Shown piece after piece: positions 35,786-45,612 of a stretch of DNA of 53,942 bases. The DNA lies in the NCBI RefSeq assembly GCF_003788585.1, contig NZ_AYKG01000017.1:1-53942 (forward strand), read 5' to 3'. Each line of letters opens with the position of its first letter. Positions within the stretch are counted from its first letter, which is position 1. The translations under genes were made by a program, and so were the position numbers. Below the pieces are notes generated by a model that did not search any database, was not told where the DNA came from, and saw only the letters and a program-made list of their open reading frames with translations. This stretch comes from Salinisphaera japonica YTM-1 (GTDB lineage: Bacteria > Pseudomonadota > Gammaproteobacteria > Nevskiales > Salinisphaeraceae).

Positions 35786-36880
35786 ATGCAGCAAGTGATT
35801 TTTCGATATCTGTTCGGAGAGACGGCCAAGACCTGGCTGATCATTACATCGGTTTTCGTGCTGCTCACGCTGGGCATCGGACTATCGCGCTTCATCGGCG
35901 ATGCGGCCGCGGGCCAGGTGCCGGTGGATACGGTGATTACCCTGGCTTTTCTGTCGGTCATCGGCAACATGGAAATCGTGATGCCGCTATCGATTCTGCT
36001 GGCGATCATGCTGGTGGTGGGGCGGCTGTGCCGGGACAACGAGATGGCCGCGCTCATGGCCGGCGGCGCTGGGCTTGGCACGATCTATCGGCCGTTTCTG
36101 GGCGTTGCACTGCTGGTGGCGCTGTTCGCCGGCACGCTTTCGCTGGTGGTTTCACCCTACGCCGAGCGCTCGATGAACCAGCTCGGGGCAGAAACGGCGG
36201 CCAATGCGGTCAAGTCGATTACCCCGGAGCGCTTCGCCAGCTTCGATGACGGGCGCGTGGCGTTCTATGCCCAGCGCCGGGGGGCTGACGGCCACCTGCA
36301 CGACGTATTCATTCGCGTGGTGCGCGAGAACCGTGACGATCAGGATGTGCAAACCATCGTGACCGCCGAAACCGCGCGTCAACAGGTCGGTGATCAAAGT
36401 GCGGTAACTCTGATTCTTGAAAATGGCTGGCGCTATGAAGGCAATCCCGGCCAGGCCGATTATCGGATGGTCCGGTTCGCCGAACACGGCGTGCGCCTGT
36501 TGCCGCCACAGCAGGTCGATGACGGTGATGAAGACAGCATGTCGACGTGGGCGCTGATGCAAAGCGATCGCGGCGAAGAAATCGCGGTATGGCAGACCCG
36601 TGTGTCCGTGCCGTTATCCATCATCATCCTGGCGCTGATCGCCTTGCCCATCGGACGGGTGCCGCCACGGGCCGGGCGCTATGGGCGCATCGTGGTCGGG
36701 ATTCTGTTTTTCGTGGTCTATTTGAATTTGGTCCGCCTGTCGGGTGAAGCAATCGAAAGCGATCTACTCCTGCCGATTATCGGTGAGTGGTGGGTCCATA
36801 TCGTTGTGCTGGGTATTGCGATCTATCTGATCGCCCGCGAAAGCGGTTTCGGCCAGACGCCCAAGCGAGGTGCACGATGA
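35786..36880 (+). CDS. lptF: LPS export ABC transporter permease LptF
   Basis: A 364-residue permease of the LptB2FG complex that extracts lipopolysaccharide from the inner membrane and passes it to LptC/LptA. It has three N-terminal helices, a periplasmic beta-jellyroll domain (about 130-255) and three C-terminal helices. RYLFGETAKTWL and the early coupling-helix region fit the family. ATG start; the stop overlaps lptG by ATGA. Confidence 0.93.
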   Translation: MQQVIFRYLFGETAKTWLIITSVFVLLTLGIGLSRFIGDAAAGQVPVDTVITLAFLSVIGNMEIVMPLSILLAIMLVVGRLCRDNEMAALMAGGAGLGTIYRPFLGVALLVALFAGTLSLVVSPYAERSMNQLGAETAANAVKSITPERFASFDDGRVAFYAQRRGADGHLHDVFIRVVRENRDDQDVQTIVTAETARQQVGDQSAVTLILENGWRYEGNPGQADYRMVRFAEHGVRLLPPQQVDDGDEDSMSTWALMQSDRGEEIAVWQTRVSVPLSIIILALIALPIGRVPPRAGRYGRIVVGILFFVVYLNLVRLSGEAIESDLLLPIIGEWWVHIVVLGIAIYLIARESGFGQTPKRGAR

Positions 36881-37941
36881 ATATTCTGGATCGCTACATC
36901 GCGCGCTCGGTACTGGCAGCGATCGGCGTCGTCATTCTGGTCATCGGGGCGCTGCTGACGCTGATGCTGTTCATCAGCGAGGTCGACAATCTGGGCGACG
37001 GCAACTACACCTTCGCCAAGATCCTGATCTGGATGGCGCTGATGCTGCCCGCGCGGCTGTATCTCGTGTTGCCGGTGGTTGCGTTGCTGGGCTCGTTGCT
37101 GGCGCTGGGCGCGCTGGCGGCGGGCAGCGAGCTGGTGGTCATTCGGAGTGCCGGTGTCTCGATGAAGCGCCTGGCGATATCGGTCAGTCTGGCCGGGATC
37201 GCCATGGCGCTGATCACCTCGCTTCTGGGCGAATACGTGGCCCCGGGCGGCGTGCGACACGCCACCGATCTGCGCGACAAGGCCCGTCACGGCGAAGCTC
37301 GGCGCTCGGTCGATGACGGGCTATGGCTGCGCCAGTCCGGCTGGTTTCTGCGCGTGGATTCCACGCTGCCGGGCGGGCGTATCGACGGGCTCTATGCCTA
37401 TCGTGTGAACGACGACGGCCAGGTCGTGGAAAGTGTCGCCGGCGAGACCGCGCGCACCGACGGTGAGAAGCTCATCGTCGATCAACCCGAGATCACGCAC
37501 CTATCGCCGACCGAGTCACGCGTGGAGCAGCCCAAGCGCCTGGCCCTGCCGATTCGTATTGCCCCCGACGTGCTCGATATCGCGGTGACCAAGCCCGACG
37601 AGCTGTCCTCGGCCGGTTTATGGCAATACATCAACTATCTGAAAGCCAACGATATCGACGCCGACGATTATCAGTTGGCACTCTGGCGCAATATCGTCAC
37701 GCCGTTCACAGTCTGGGCGCTGGTGGTTTTCGCCTTGCCGTTCGCCTTTGGGTCATTGCGTAGCGCCAGTGCCGGTCAACGCCTGTTCGTGGGCGGTTTG
37801 ATCGGGCTGTTGTTCTTCCTGATCAATGAAATCGTGGCCTCGACCGGGCCGGTCTATGGCATCCCGCCCTGGATCGCGGCCAGCCTGCCGACCGTGCTGC
37901 TTGCGCTGGGGACGGGCTACTGGATGCGACGGCTGAACTGA
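36877..37941 (+). CDS. lptG: LPS export ABC transporter permease LptG
   Basis: A 354-residue partner permease of LptF. It starts MNILDRYIARSVL, typical of LptG, and has six membrane helices around a periplasmic domain (about 125-265). SELVVIRSAGVSMKRL is the coupling-helix region that contacts LptB. The ATG overlaps the lptF stop. No terminator is obvious; a short palindromic repeat lies downstream. Confidence 0.93.
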   Translation: MNILDRYIARSVLAAIGVVILVIGALLTLMLFISEVDNLGDGNYTFAKILIWMALMLPARLYLVLPVVALLGSLLALGALAAGSELVVIRSAGVSMKRLAISVSLAGIAMALITSLLGEYVAPGGVRHATDLRDKARHGEARRSVDDGLWLRQSGWFLRVDSTLPGGRIDGLYAYRVNDDGQVVESVAGETARTDGEKLIVDQPEITHLSPTESRVEQPKRLALPIRIAPDVLDIAVTKPDELSSAGLWQYINYLKANDIDADDYQLALWRNIVTPFTVWALVVFALPFAFGSLRSASAGQRLFVGGLIGLLFFLINEIVASTGPVYGIPPWIAASLPTVLLALGTGYWMRRLN

Positions 37942-38021
37942 CTTGGCGGCGCGCCAGGTCTGGAACCACCTCGGCTTCGTAGCGCCGCAGGCCAATAGCA
38001 GACGCTGACTCACTTCGGGAC

Positions 38022-38054
38022 ATCAATCGGCGGCCATCGGCGGATTGTTTTGTC
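38022..38054. repeat. short copy of the intergenic palindromic repeat
   Basis: It carries the same core as the units at 30160-30610, including ATCGGCGGATTG at 38036-38047. It abuts the stop codon of the amidase gene (38055-38057) between convergent lptG and amidase. Confidence 0.55.
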
Positions 38055-39554
38055 TCAGATGTCGATACCGGCAATCTGTGGCCGGCGATCGAACCAGGGC
38101 GCGGCGCGTTCGAGCTGGCCGGCCAGCTGAAACAGCAGGGCCTCGCCACCGGGCGGGGCGACGAACTGGCTGCCCAGCGGCAGGCCGGCCTGGGTCCAGT
38201 GCAGCGGCACCGACATGGCCGGCACCCCGGCCAGATTGGCCAGCTGGGTAAACGGCACGGGCGCCAGATTGTCCTCGGCCAGCCGGTCCACGATGCCGCT
38301 TGCCACCAGTAGCCGGCTCGTCGGCAGGCGCAGCACGAGCGGCAGGAGCATGCGCAGCGTTTTCGGCGTATCCATGGCGCCGACGGCCACCGGCGGTGCG
38401 CCCAGGCTCGGGGTGAGCAACAAATCATAGCGCTCGTGAAACAGGGCCAGGGCGCGTCGATAATCGCGCCAGCGTTCGTGCATCTGTGCGTATTCCACGG
38501 CCGTGAAGGCACGGCCCACATGCGCCATGGCGCGTGTATCCAGCTCGAAATCGCGCCAGGCACAACCGGTCTGGCCGCGCAGTTCAGACAAGGCGCCGCC
38601 CATGCGGACATACCAGGTCATCAAGAAGTCGCGTGCGACCTGGCGCCCGTCCATATCAGGGGTCGCACGCTCGACGTGATGGCCCAGATCGGTGAGCTGT
38701 CTGGCCGCCGTATCCAGGCTGGCCTGTGCCTCGGCGTGGAGCGGCGTGCCCAGCGGTGAGTGATCCTGCAGGCCGATGCGCAGGGGCTTGGGATCGCGTT
38801 CGGCGGCCTGGCGATAAGTCATCTCGGGCGCGGCCAGCCGGGCTATCGCGCCGGGCTCGTAGCCGGCGGTGATATCCAGCATGGCCGCGCTGTCGCGTAC
38901 CGAGCGGGTCAGCACATGATCCACCGCGATGCCGTGAGCCTGATCGGTGAAGTGCGGGCCGGCCGGTACGCGGGCACGCCCCGGTTTCAGGCCGAACAAG
39001 CCACAACAGGCCGCGGGGATACGGATCGAGCCGCCGCCGTCGTTGGCCCCGGCCAGCGGTACGATACCCGCGGCCACGGCGGCCGCGGAGCCGCCCGACG
39101 AGCCGCCCGGAGTGTGATCGGTGTGCCAGGGGTTGCGGGTCGCGCCGTTGGCGATCGGTTCGGTCACGCCCTTGGCGCCCAGCTCCGGCGTATTGCTCTT
39201 GCCGATCACGTTCACGCCGGCGGCCAAGAAGCGCTTGACGATCTCGGCGTGCTCGGCCGGGCGAAAATCCGCACGTGCCAGGGCGCGGCTGCCATAGGTG
39301 GTGCGCACGCTCTGATAATCCTGAAACAGATCCTTGAGCAGGAAAGGCACGCCAGCGAATGGCCCGGCCGGTGTTTCATGGGCTCGTGCCTGGGCGATGT
39401 CATCCATGCGCGTCACAATGCTGTTGATCGCGGGCTCGACCTGTTCGGCGCGCGCAAGCGCGGCGGCCAACACCGAGGTGCTGTCGGTCTTACCGTCGCG
39501 AATCGCCCGGGCCAGGCTGATCCCGTCGTGGCGGGCATACTCGTTGAAATCCAT
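38055..39554 (-). CDS. amidase, amidase-signature family
   Basis: A 499-residue Ser-cisSer-Lys amidase. The catalytic Lys is in PFLLKDLF, and the Gly/Ser-rich signature [14 protein letters not shown] carries the two catalytic serines. These enzymes hydrolyse amides or nitrile-derived amides; some relatives are aryl-acylamidases or 6-aminohexanoate-cyclic-dimer hydrolases. It is not GatA by context, as gatB/gatC are absent. The ATG at 39554 precedes the conserved N-terminal segment; its ribosome site is weak. Divergent from pcnB. Confidence 0.85.
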   Translation of the reverse strand: MDFNEYARHDGISLARAIRDGKTDSTSVLAAALARAEQVEPAINSIVTRMDDIAQARAHETPAGPFAGVPFLLKDLFQDYQSVRTTYGSRALARADFRPAEHAEIVKRFLAAGVNVIGKSNTPELGAKGVTEPIANGATRNPWHTDHTPGGSSGGSAAAVAAGIVPLAGANDGGGSIRIPAACCGLFGLKPGRARVPAGPHFTDQAHGIAVDHVLTRSVRDSAAMLDITAGYEPGAIARLAAPEMTYRQAAERDPKPLRIGLQDHSPLGTPLHAEAQASLDTAARQLTDLGHHVERATPDMDGRQVARDFLMTWYVRMGGALSELRGQTGCAWRDFELDTRAMAHVGRAFTAVEYAQMHERWRDYRRALALFHERYDLLLTPSLGAPPVAVGAMDTPKTLRMLLPLVLRLPTSRLLVASGIVDRLAEDNLAPVPFTQLANLAGVPAMSVPLHWTQAGLPLGSQFVAPPGGEALLFQLAGQLERAAPWFDRRPQIAGIDI

Positions 39555-39706
39555 GACGGGGCAGCGATCCGTTGCAAAGCGGTGGGTCAGATTAGCCCAA
39601 ATGAGCGAGAACGCGGGCACCGTGCGAGACGTCGAAAGACGCGCGGGGCTCGACAACATGTAAACTTGTCGCGATTTTCCCAGTCACGAGCCATCGGGGC
39701 AGATTC

Positions 39707-41020
39707 ATTAACGAACTCAAGGTCATCGAGGCGCGCGAGCACGGCATCACGCGCGATCATCTATCCGAGGCCGCACTCGCGGTGCTCGACGGTCTACACG
39801 ACGCCGGTTATCGGGCCTGCCTGGTCGGCGGGGCGGTACGCGACATGCTGCTGGGCGTCGCTCCCAAGGATTTCGATGTCTCGACCGACGCCGAACCCGA
39901 AGCCGTGGTCGAGGTGTTCGGGCGCAAGGCGCGCCTGATCGGGCGGCGTTTTCAGATCTGTCACGTGCGTTTCGGGCGCGAGATCATCGAGGTCTCGACG
40001 TTCCGGGCTGATCCCGGCACCGCCGAGGACGAGGACGACACGCGCGAGATCGACGATGCCGGCCGTGTACTGCGCGACAACGTCTTTGGCTCGATCGCCG
40101 AGGACGCGCGCCGGCGTGATTTCGCCATCAACGGCCTGTACTGGGACGTGGCCGATGAATGCGTCTATGACTATGTCGGCGCCAGTGCGGATGTCGCGGC
40201 GCGCAATCTGTGCCTGATCGGCGATGCCCGGGTGCGCTATCGAGAAGATCCGGTGCGCATGATCCGTGCGGTGCGCATCGCCACCAAGCTGGGCCTGACG
40301 ATCGACCCGTCGGCCGAGCCGCCGGCCGATATGGTCGATCTGCTGGCCGATGTGCCCTCGGCACGCCTGTTCGACGAGGTGCTGAAACTGCTCATGCACC
40401 CGGCCGGGCCGGAGGTCTTTGCCGCGCTTCGTCACTATGATCTGCTGCGCCCGATGTTCCCGCAGACACACGCCGTGCTGGAATCCGATGCGGGCGCGGC
40501 CAGCGAAGTGCTCATCAAGACCGCGATCGCCAACACCGCTGCCCGTATCGAGGCGGGTAAGCCGGTCACGCCGGCTTTCATCTTTGCCGCACTTCTATGG
40601 CCGGCGGTACGGGAGCGCGCGGCTGATCTCGAACGCGAGGGCATGCCGGCCTCACCGGCGTTATCCAGCGCGCAGTCGCATGTGGTTTCGCAACAGGTTC
40701 AGCGCGTGGCGATTCCCAAGCGGTTTTCGATCCCGATGCGCGAGATCTGGCAGCTCCAGCCGCGTTTTCACAAGCGCCGTGGCCGCGCGCCCAATCGCTT
40801 GATCCCGCATCCACGTTTCCGTGCGGCCTATGATTTTCTATTGCTGCGCGCCACCGCCGGTGAGGTCGAACAAGAGCTGGCCGACTGGTGGACCCTGGTT
40901 CAGGACGACCCGACCACGCCCAAACCGGCCTCCGGCACCGGCATGAAAAAACGCAAGCGTCGCGGCGGTCGTCGGCGTCGTTTGCACGAAGACAACGAGT
41001 CGCCCGCCAACGACGAATGA
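39707..41020 (+). CDS. pcnB: poly(A) polymerase I, probable AUU start
   Basis: A 437-residue class II nucleotidyltransferase that polyadenylates RNA. The active site LVGGAVRDMLLG and KDFDVSTDA holds the catalytic Asp pair, RRRDFAINGLYWD follows, and the C-terminus is very basic (KKRKRRGGRRRR). The first standard codon, GTG 39782, would delete the family's conserved N-terminal block (EAREHGITRDHLSEAALAVL), which is in frame upstream. From the in-frame stop at 39602 to that GTG there is no ATG, GTG or TTG. ATT at 39707, preceded by GGGGCA, is the best start, as E. coli pcnB also begins at AUU. ATT 39674 is an alternative. The stop overlaps folK. Confidence 0.88.
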   Translation: MNELKVIEAREHGITRDHLSEAALAVLDGLHDAGYRACLVGGAVRDMLLGVAPKDFDVSTDAEPEAVVEVFGRKARLIGRRFQICHVRFGREIIEVSTFRADPGTAEDEDDTREIDDAGRVLRDNVFGSIAEDARRRDFAINGLYWDVADECVYDYVGASADVAARNLCLIGDARVRYREDPVRMIRAVRIATKLGLTIDPSAEPPADMVDLLADVPSARLFDEVLKLLMHPAGPEVFAALRHYDLLRPMFPQTHAVLESDAGAASEVLIKTAIANTAARIEAGKPVTPAFIFAALLWPAVRERAADLEREGMPASPALSSAQSHVVSQQVQRVAIPKRFSIPMREIWQLQPRFHKRRGRAPNRLIPHPRFRAAYDFLLLRATAGEVEQELADWWTLVQDDPTTPKPASGTGMKKRKRRGGRRRRLHEDNESPANDE

Positions 41021-41529
41021 GTGCCGGCGTGATCGGTGACCCGCGTGTGGCGTGGCTGTCGCTGGGCAGTAATCTCGAGCGCCCGGCCCGCCAGGTCGAG
41101 GCGGGCGTTGCCGCACTGCGCACCGCCGCGGATATCGACGTGCTGGCCGTGTCCTCGTTGTATCGCACCACGCCGGTGGGCGGGCCGCCCGACCAGCCGA
41201 TGTTCTGTAACGCCGCGGCGGCAATCAACACGCGCTTGATGCCGTATGCGCTGCTGGCCGCGCTACAGGCGATCGAAGCCGGCCAGGGGCGGGTGCGCGA
41301 CGTGCGTTGGGGCCCGCGGACACTGGATCTGGATATCATCGCCCTCGATACCCGGTACTCGGCCGATCCGCGCCTGACGCTGCCCCACCCACGCGCGGCC
41401 GAACGTGCCTTCGTACTGGTGCCGCTGGCCGAGATCGCGCCGGCGCTCATGCTGGGCGATGCCGGCCGCGTGATCGATTGTCTGGCTCGCGTGGCGCACG
41501 ACGATATCGAGGCCTGGGCCGCCCCATGA
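41017..41529 (+). CDS. folK: 6-hydroxymethyl-7,8-dihydropterin pyrophosphokinase
   Basis: A 170-residue HPPK that transfers pyrophosphate from ATP to the pterin in folate synthesis. LSLGSNLERP near the start, VSSLYRTTPVGG, and the signature RWGPRTLDLDIIALD (with the Mg-binding Asp pair) followed by LPHPRAAERAFVL are complete. Its ATG overlaps the pcnB stop, and its stop overlaps the next gene, so the three are coupled. Confidence 0.95.
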   Translation: MSAGVIGDPRVAWLSLGSNLERPARQVEAGVAALRTAADIDVLAVSSLYRTTPVGGPPDQPMFCNAAAAINTRLMPYALLAALQAIEAGQGRVRDVRWGPRTLDLDIIALDTRYSADPRLTLPHPRAAERAFVLVPLAEIAPALMLGDAGRVIDCLARVAHDDIEAWAAP

Positions 41530-42149
41530 GCGCGGGCTATATCGCTATCGAGGGTCCGATCGGCGTCGGCAAGACCACGCTGGCTGATCGTCTGGCGGCT
41601 GACCTGGGCGCGGCCCGGCTGGTTGAGGCGCCGGACGACAACCCGTTTCTGGGGGACTTCTACGACAACCCCACCGGGCATGCGCTTTCGGCCCAGCTGT
41701 TCTTTCTGCTCCAACGCGCGCGCCAGATCGACGGGCTGCGCCAGGCCGATCTGTTCGAGCGCGGCGGCTGTATCGCCGATTTCATGTTCGAAAAAGACCC
41801 GCTGTTCGCGCGTCTCACGCTGGACGGCCACGAGTGGACGCTCTACGAGGATATCTACACGCGGCTGTCCTGGCAGGCGCCCACGCCCGACCGTGTGATC
41901 TTTCTCGAAGCCTCGCTGGATACGCTGATGGCCCGTATCGCGAAACGCGCCCGCCCGGCCGAGCGCGGGTTGACACGAGACTATCTGGCCCGCGTGATCG
42001 CGGCTTATGACGCGCTGTTTGCGCGGGCCTGGGATTGCCCGGTCATTCGAGTCGATGCCGAGCGTCTCGATCTCGTGCATGATGCAAACGATTATGCCCG
42101 TGTGCGCACGGCGCTGGCCGGCAGCGAGCGTTTTCAGCGCCTGGCCTGA
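41526..42149 (+). CDS. deoxynucleoside kinase-family protein
   Basis: A 207-residue P-loop kinase. The Walker A is EGPIGVGKTTLA, followed by EAPDDNPFLGDFY and the lid-side block ADFMFEKDPLFARLTL. It resembles the deoxyguanosine/deoxyadenosine kinase family, which phosphorylates salvaged deoxynucleosides. In Gammaproteobacteria this gene is often found between folK and panB, as here; its substrate is not established by sequence. The ATG overlaps the folK stop. Confidence 0.85.
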   Translation: MSAGYIAIEGPIGVGKTTLADRLAADLGAARLVEAPDDNPFLGDFYDNPTGHALSAQLFFLLQRARQIDGLRQADLFERGGCIADFMFEKDPLFARLTLDGHEWTLYEDIYTRLSWQAPTPDRVIFLEASLDTLMARIAKRARPAERGLTRDYLARVIAAYDALFARAWDCPVIRVDAERLDLVHDANDYARVRTALAGSERFQRLA

Positions 42150-42170
42150 GCGGGCCGGTTTTCTTACGAA

Positions 42171-42179
42171 TGCTATAGT
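42171..42179 (+). promoter_or_regulatory. extended -10 promoter of panB, probably leaderless
   Basis: TGC-TATAGT is a strong extended -10. The last base is at 42179, and the panB ATG begins at 42186, where transcription should start, so the mRNA may lack a 5' leader. No Shine-Dalgarno sequence precedes the ATG, and no -35 is evident. Confidence 0.55.
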
Positions 42180-42185
42180 TTTGTC

Positions 42186-43022
42186 ATGAACACGAGCCCT
42201 TATCCCCACCTGCAGACAATCGACGACAAGCCGGTGACCATCGCCGGTTTGAAGACGATGAAGGCCCGCGGTGAAAAGATCGCCTGCCTGACGGCTTACG
42301 ACGCCAGTTTCGCCGCGCTCGAGGATCGGGCCGGTGTCGATGTGGTGCTGGTTGGCGACAGCCTGGGCATGGTGGTCCAGGGCCAGAGCAGCACCACCGG
42401 CGTGACGCTGGACGACATGGTCTATCACAGCCGTATCACGGCGGCCGGGCTCTCGCGGGCCTTTCTGATGACCGATCTGTCGTTTCTGACCTATGCCACG
42501 CCCGACATGGCACTGGCAGCCGCGCATCGTTTGATGGCCGAGGGCGCGGCGCATATGGTCAAGATCGAAGGCGGGGGCGAGCTCGAGCCCACGATTCGAC
42601 ACTTGGCGACCTATGGCGTGCCGGTGTGCGCGCATCTGGGCCTGCGCCCGCAGATGGTGCACAAGCTGGGGGGGTTCAAGGTGCAGGGCCGTGATGAAGC
42701 CGCGGCCGCGCAAATGATCGAAGACGCCGCCGCCCTGGAGGCGGCCGGTGCCGACATGCTGCTGCTGGAGTGTGTGCCCTCGCACCTGGGCAAGACCATC
42801 GCCGAGCGCGCGACGGTGCCGGTGATCGGCATCGGTGCCGGGCCCGATACGGATGGTCAGATCCTGGTGATCTACGACATTCTTGGCCTGTCCCCCGGCA
42901 AGAAGCCACGCTTCGTGAAAAACTTTCTCGACGGCGCCGACTCGCTCGAAGCCGCAACGACCGACTATGTCGCCGCGGTCAAGGAAAGCACCTATCCCGG
43001 CCCGGAACACGGCTTCAAATAA
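42186..43022 (+). CDS. panB: 3-methyl-2-oxobutanoate hydroxymethyltransferase
   Basis: A 278-residue enzyme that adds the hydroxymethyl group to ketoisovalerate for pantothenate (CoA) synthesis. MLTAYD-like CLTAYDASFA, VGDSLGMVVQG, EGGGEL and LGLRPQ are family blocks that bind Mg and ketopantoate. ATG start with an extended -10 whose expected +1 coincides with it. panC follows directly. Ketoisovalerate comes from the ilv pathway elsewhere in the window. Confidence 0.96.
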   Translation: MNTSPYPHLQTIDDKPVTIAGLKTMKARGEKIACLTAYDASFAALEDRAGVDVVLVGDSLGMVVQGQSSTTGVTLDDMVYHSRITAAGLSRAFLMTDLSFLTYATPDMALAAAHRLMAEGAAHMVKIEGGGELEPTIRHLATYGVPVCAHLGLRPQMVHKLGGFKVQGRDEAAAAQMIEDAAALEAAGADMLLLECVPSHLGKTIAERATVPVIGIGAGPDTDGQILVIYDILGLSPGKKPRFVKNFLDGADSLEAATTDYVAAVKESTYPGPEHGFK

Positions 43023-43028
43023 GTGTCT

Positions 43029-43868
43029 ATGCAGCTACTGAAAACGGTCGCCGAGGCACGTGCCTGGCGCAGCACCCGCTCGCGCGTGGCGCTCGTGCCC
43101 ACGATGGGCAATCTGCACGCCGGGCATCTGGCGCTGGTCAGCGCGGCCCGTGGCCAAGCCGATGATGTGATTGTCAGCATCTTCGTCAATCCGCTGCAGT
43201 TCGGGCCGAACGAGGATCTGGCCAACTATCCGCGTACCTTCGAGGCTGATATCGCCGCGCTGGAACACGCGGGGGTGACGGCCGTGTTCGCGCCCGGCGT
43301 GGATGAAATGTATTCCGCCGGTGGGCGCTCGGCCACCACCGTGCACGTGGCCGGCATCACCGAGATGCTTTGCGGGGCCAGCCGGCCCGGGCACTTCGAC
43401 GGCGTGGCTACGGTAGTGGCCAAACTGTTCAATATGCTTACTCCGGATATCGCGCTGTTCGGTGAGAAGGATTACCAGCAGTTGGCTGTTATCCGGCAGA
43501 TGGCCGAGGATCTGGCGCTACCGGTCGAGGTGGCCGGCGTCCCCACGGTGCGCGAGGACGATGGGCTGGCCTATTCCTCGCGCAACGGCTATCTCACGCC
43601 GGACGAACGCCGCCGGGCGGTGGCTCTGTCGGCCGCGATCGACGATGTGACGACGCGGCTGGCGGCCGGCCAGCGTGATTATCGCGCCCTGGAGGCCCGC
43701 GGCTGGGCCCAGCTCACCGACGCCGGCTTTGATCCGGACTATTTCGATATTCGCGATGCACGTCTGGCGCCGCCCACCGAACAGACCCCGGTTTTTCGTG
43801 TGCTGGCCGCCGGCCGGCTGGGGCGCACGCGTCTGATCGATAACAAGGGTGTGGCCGCACCGCGGTAA
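43029..43868 (+). CDS. panC: pantoate-beta-alanine ligase
   Basis: A 279-residue ATP-dependent ligase that joins pantoate and beta-alanine. The HIGH-like motif is PTMGNLHAGHL, FVNPLQFGPNEDL and FGEKDYQQL follow, and SSRNGYL is the KMSKS-like loop. ATG 43029 is chosen; a GTG at 43023, directly after the panB stop, is also possible. Terminal step of the panBC pair. Confidence 0.94.
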   Translation: MQLLKTVAEARAWRSTRSRVALVPTMGNLHAGHLALVSAARGQADDVIVSIFVNPLQFGPNEDLANYPRTFEADIAALEHAGVTAVFAPGVDEMYSAGGRSATTVHVAGITEMLCGASRPGHFDGVATVVAKLFNMLTPDIALFGEKDYQQLAVIRQMAEDLALPVEVAGVPTVREDDGLAYSSRNGYLTPDERRRAVALSAAIDDVTTRLAAGQRDYRALEARGWAQLTDAGFDPDYFDIRDARLAPPTEQTPVFRVLAAGRLGRTRLIDNKGVAAPR

Positions 43869-43995
43869 CAGCACGCTATTGAAACCGGTTCCATCGATCG
43901 GTTGTCAGGTCTGGCTGTCGAGCCGGGTTCTGGGCTAGGCTCGGGCCTTGTGTTTCAACGCGCTGCAACGCGCTCGGCGCGAAAGGCTGACCGTC

Positions 43996-45612
43996 ATGTC
44001 CGATCCTCTGGCCACGCAAAGCTGGCCCCGTCTTGAAGCGCTTGCCCGTGCCCGGGGCGGGCGTCATCTCACCGATCTCTTCGCCAACGACGATACGCGG
44101 GCACAGCGATACACGGCCACGGCCTGTGGCCTGACGCTGGACTACGCCAAGCAGCGTATCGACGATGACACCCGCATGGCCTTGCTCGAGCTGTTTGACG
44201 AGCAGGGCGTGGCCGCGGCCCGCGAGGCCATGTTTGCCGGTGAGCCGATCAATACCAGCGAAGATCGAGCGGTCTGGCACGTTGCCCTGCGCGCCCCGGA
44301 TGCGGATCCCATGTATGCCCCGGTGCACGAGGTGCGCCAGGCCATGGCGGCCTTTGCCGAGGAGGTGCGCAGCGGCGCGTGGACCGGCTTTGACGGCCAG
44401 ACCATCACCGACGTGGTCAATATCGGCATCGGCGGTTCTGATCTTGGCCCCAGATTCGTATGTGAATCACTGGCCAGACACGAGATCCCGCGTGCGCATT
44501 TCGTGGCCAACGTCGACCCGCACGATCTGGATGACACGCTGGCCGGCCTGGACCCGGCGCGCACGCTGGTCATCGTGACCTCGAAATCCTTCGGTACGGC
44601 AGAAACGCTGGCCAACGCCCGCGTTGCACGCCGGTGGCTGATCGCGGCCGGTGCGTCAGAAGCCGATATCGCCCGGCATTTCGTGGCCGTGTCGACCAAC
44701 GAGGACAAGGTCAAGGCTTTCGGCATCGAGCGCATGTTCGGTTTCTGGGACTGGGTCGGCGGGCGTTACTCGCTGTGGTCGGCGGTCGGTCTGTCGATCA
44801 TGGTGGCACTCGGCAGCGAACGCTTTGCCGCACTGTTGGCCGGTGCCCACGCGATGGACCAGCATTTTCGGGATACGCCGGCCGCCGACAATCTGCCGGT
44901 CTGGCTGGCCCTGACGGGGATCTGGAACAACAACTTTCTGGGGCTTGCCAGCCACTGCGTGGTGCCTTATGCCCAGCGCATGGCCAATCTGCCATCGTTC
45001 TTGCAGCAGCTCGAGATGGAATCCAACGGTAAGTCGGTGACGCGTGAGGGCGCGCCGACCACGGTGGCCACCGTGCCCACGATCTGGGGCAGCGTGGGCA
45101 CCAACGCCCAGCACGCGTATTTCCAGATGCTGCACCAGGGCGAGCTGGCCGTGGATCTGGATTTCATCCTCCCGCTGTCCGCGCCCGAAGACGCCGGCGG
45201 CGAGCGTGAGATCGAGCGCGTGGCCAATTGCCTGGCCCAGGCCGAGGCCCTGATGTGCGGGCGTGACAGACAGGCCCTGCGCGGCGAGCTCGAGGCCGAA
45301 GGCTTGTCCGGCCAGGCACTGGAACATCGCCTGGCTGCGCGACAGTTCGCCGGCAACCGGCCGAGCAACACGCTGGTCATGGACGCACTCGATGCCCATC
45401 ATCTGGGCGCGCTGATCGCGGCCTATGAGCACAAGGCGTTCGTTCAGGGCATGATCTGGAACATCAACAGCTTCGATCAGTGGGGCGTTGAGCTGGGCAA
45501 GGCAATGGCCGGCCAACTGGTCAAGGATCTGGCCGCCGACAACACGCCGAGCGCGCATGATGGCTCGACGGATCGCCTGCTCGCACAGGTTCGCGCACAC
45601 TGGGGGCGCTAA
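43996..45612 (+). CDS. pgi: glucose-6-phosphate isomerase
   Basis: A 538-residue isomerase that interconverts glucose-6-phosphate and fructose-6-phosphate. Signature 2 region FWDWVGGRYSLWSAVGLS, the EMESNGKSV block and the catalytic end AYEHKAFVQGMIWNINSFDQWGVELGK are intact. The ATG at 43996 has AAAGG upstream; the 127-bp gap after panC may hold its promoter. Its TAA shares a base with the next gene's ATG. Confidence 0.95.
   Translation: MSDPLATQSWPRLEALARARGGRHLTDLFANDDTRAQRYTATACGLTLDYAKQRIDDDTRMALLELFDEQGVAAAREAMFAGEPINTSEDRAVWHVALRAPDADPMYAPVHEVRQAMAAFAEEVRSGAWTGFDGQTITDVVNIGIGGSDLGPRFVCESLARHEIPRAHFVANVDPHDLDDTLAGLDPARTLVIVTSKSFGTAETLANARVARRWLIAAGASEADIARHFVAVSTNEDKVKAFGIERMFGFWDWVGGRYSLWSAVGLSIMVALGSERFAALLAGAHAMDQHFRDTPAADNLPVWLALTGIWNNNFLGLASHCVVPYAQRMANLPSFLQQLEMESNGKSVTREGAPTTVATVPTIWGSVGTNAQHAYFQMLHQGELAVDLDFILPLSAPEDAGGEREIERVANCLAQAEALMCGRDRQALRGELEAEGLSGQALEHRLAARQFAGNRPSNTLVMDALDAHHLGALIAAYEHKAFVQGMIWNINSFDQWGVELGKAMAGQLVKDLAADNTPSAHDGSTDRLLAQVRAHWGR

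Noticed and set aside
40578-43010. 810-residue minus-strand reading frame
   Set aside because: It runs antisense to pcnB, folK, the kinase and panB, all of which are strongly identified. Long antisense frames are expected in GC-rich DNA.
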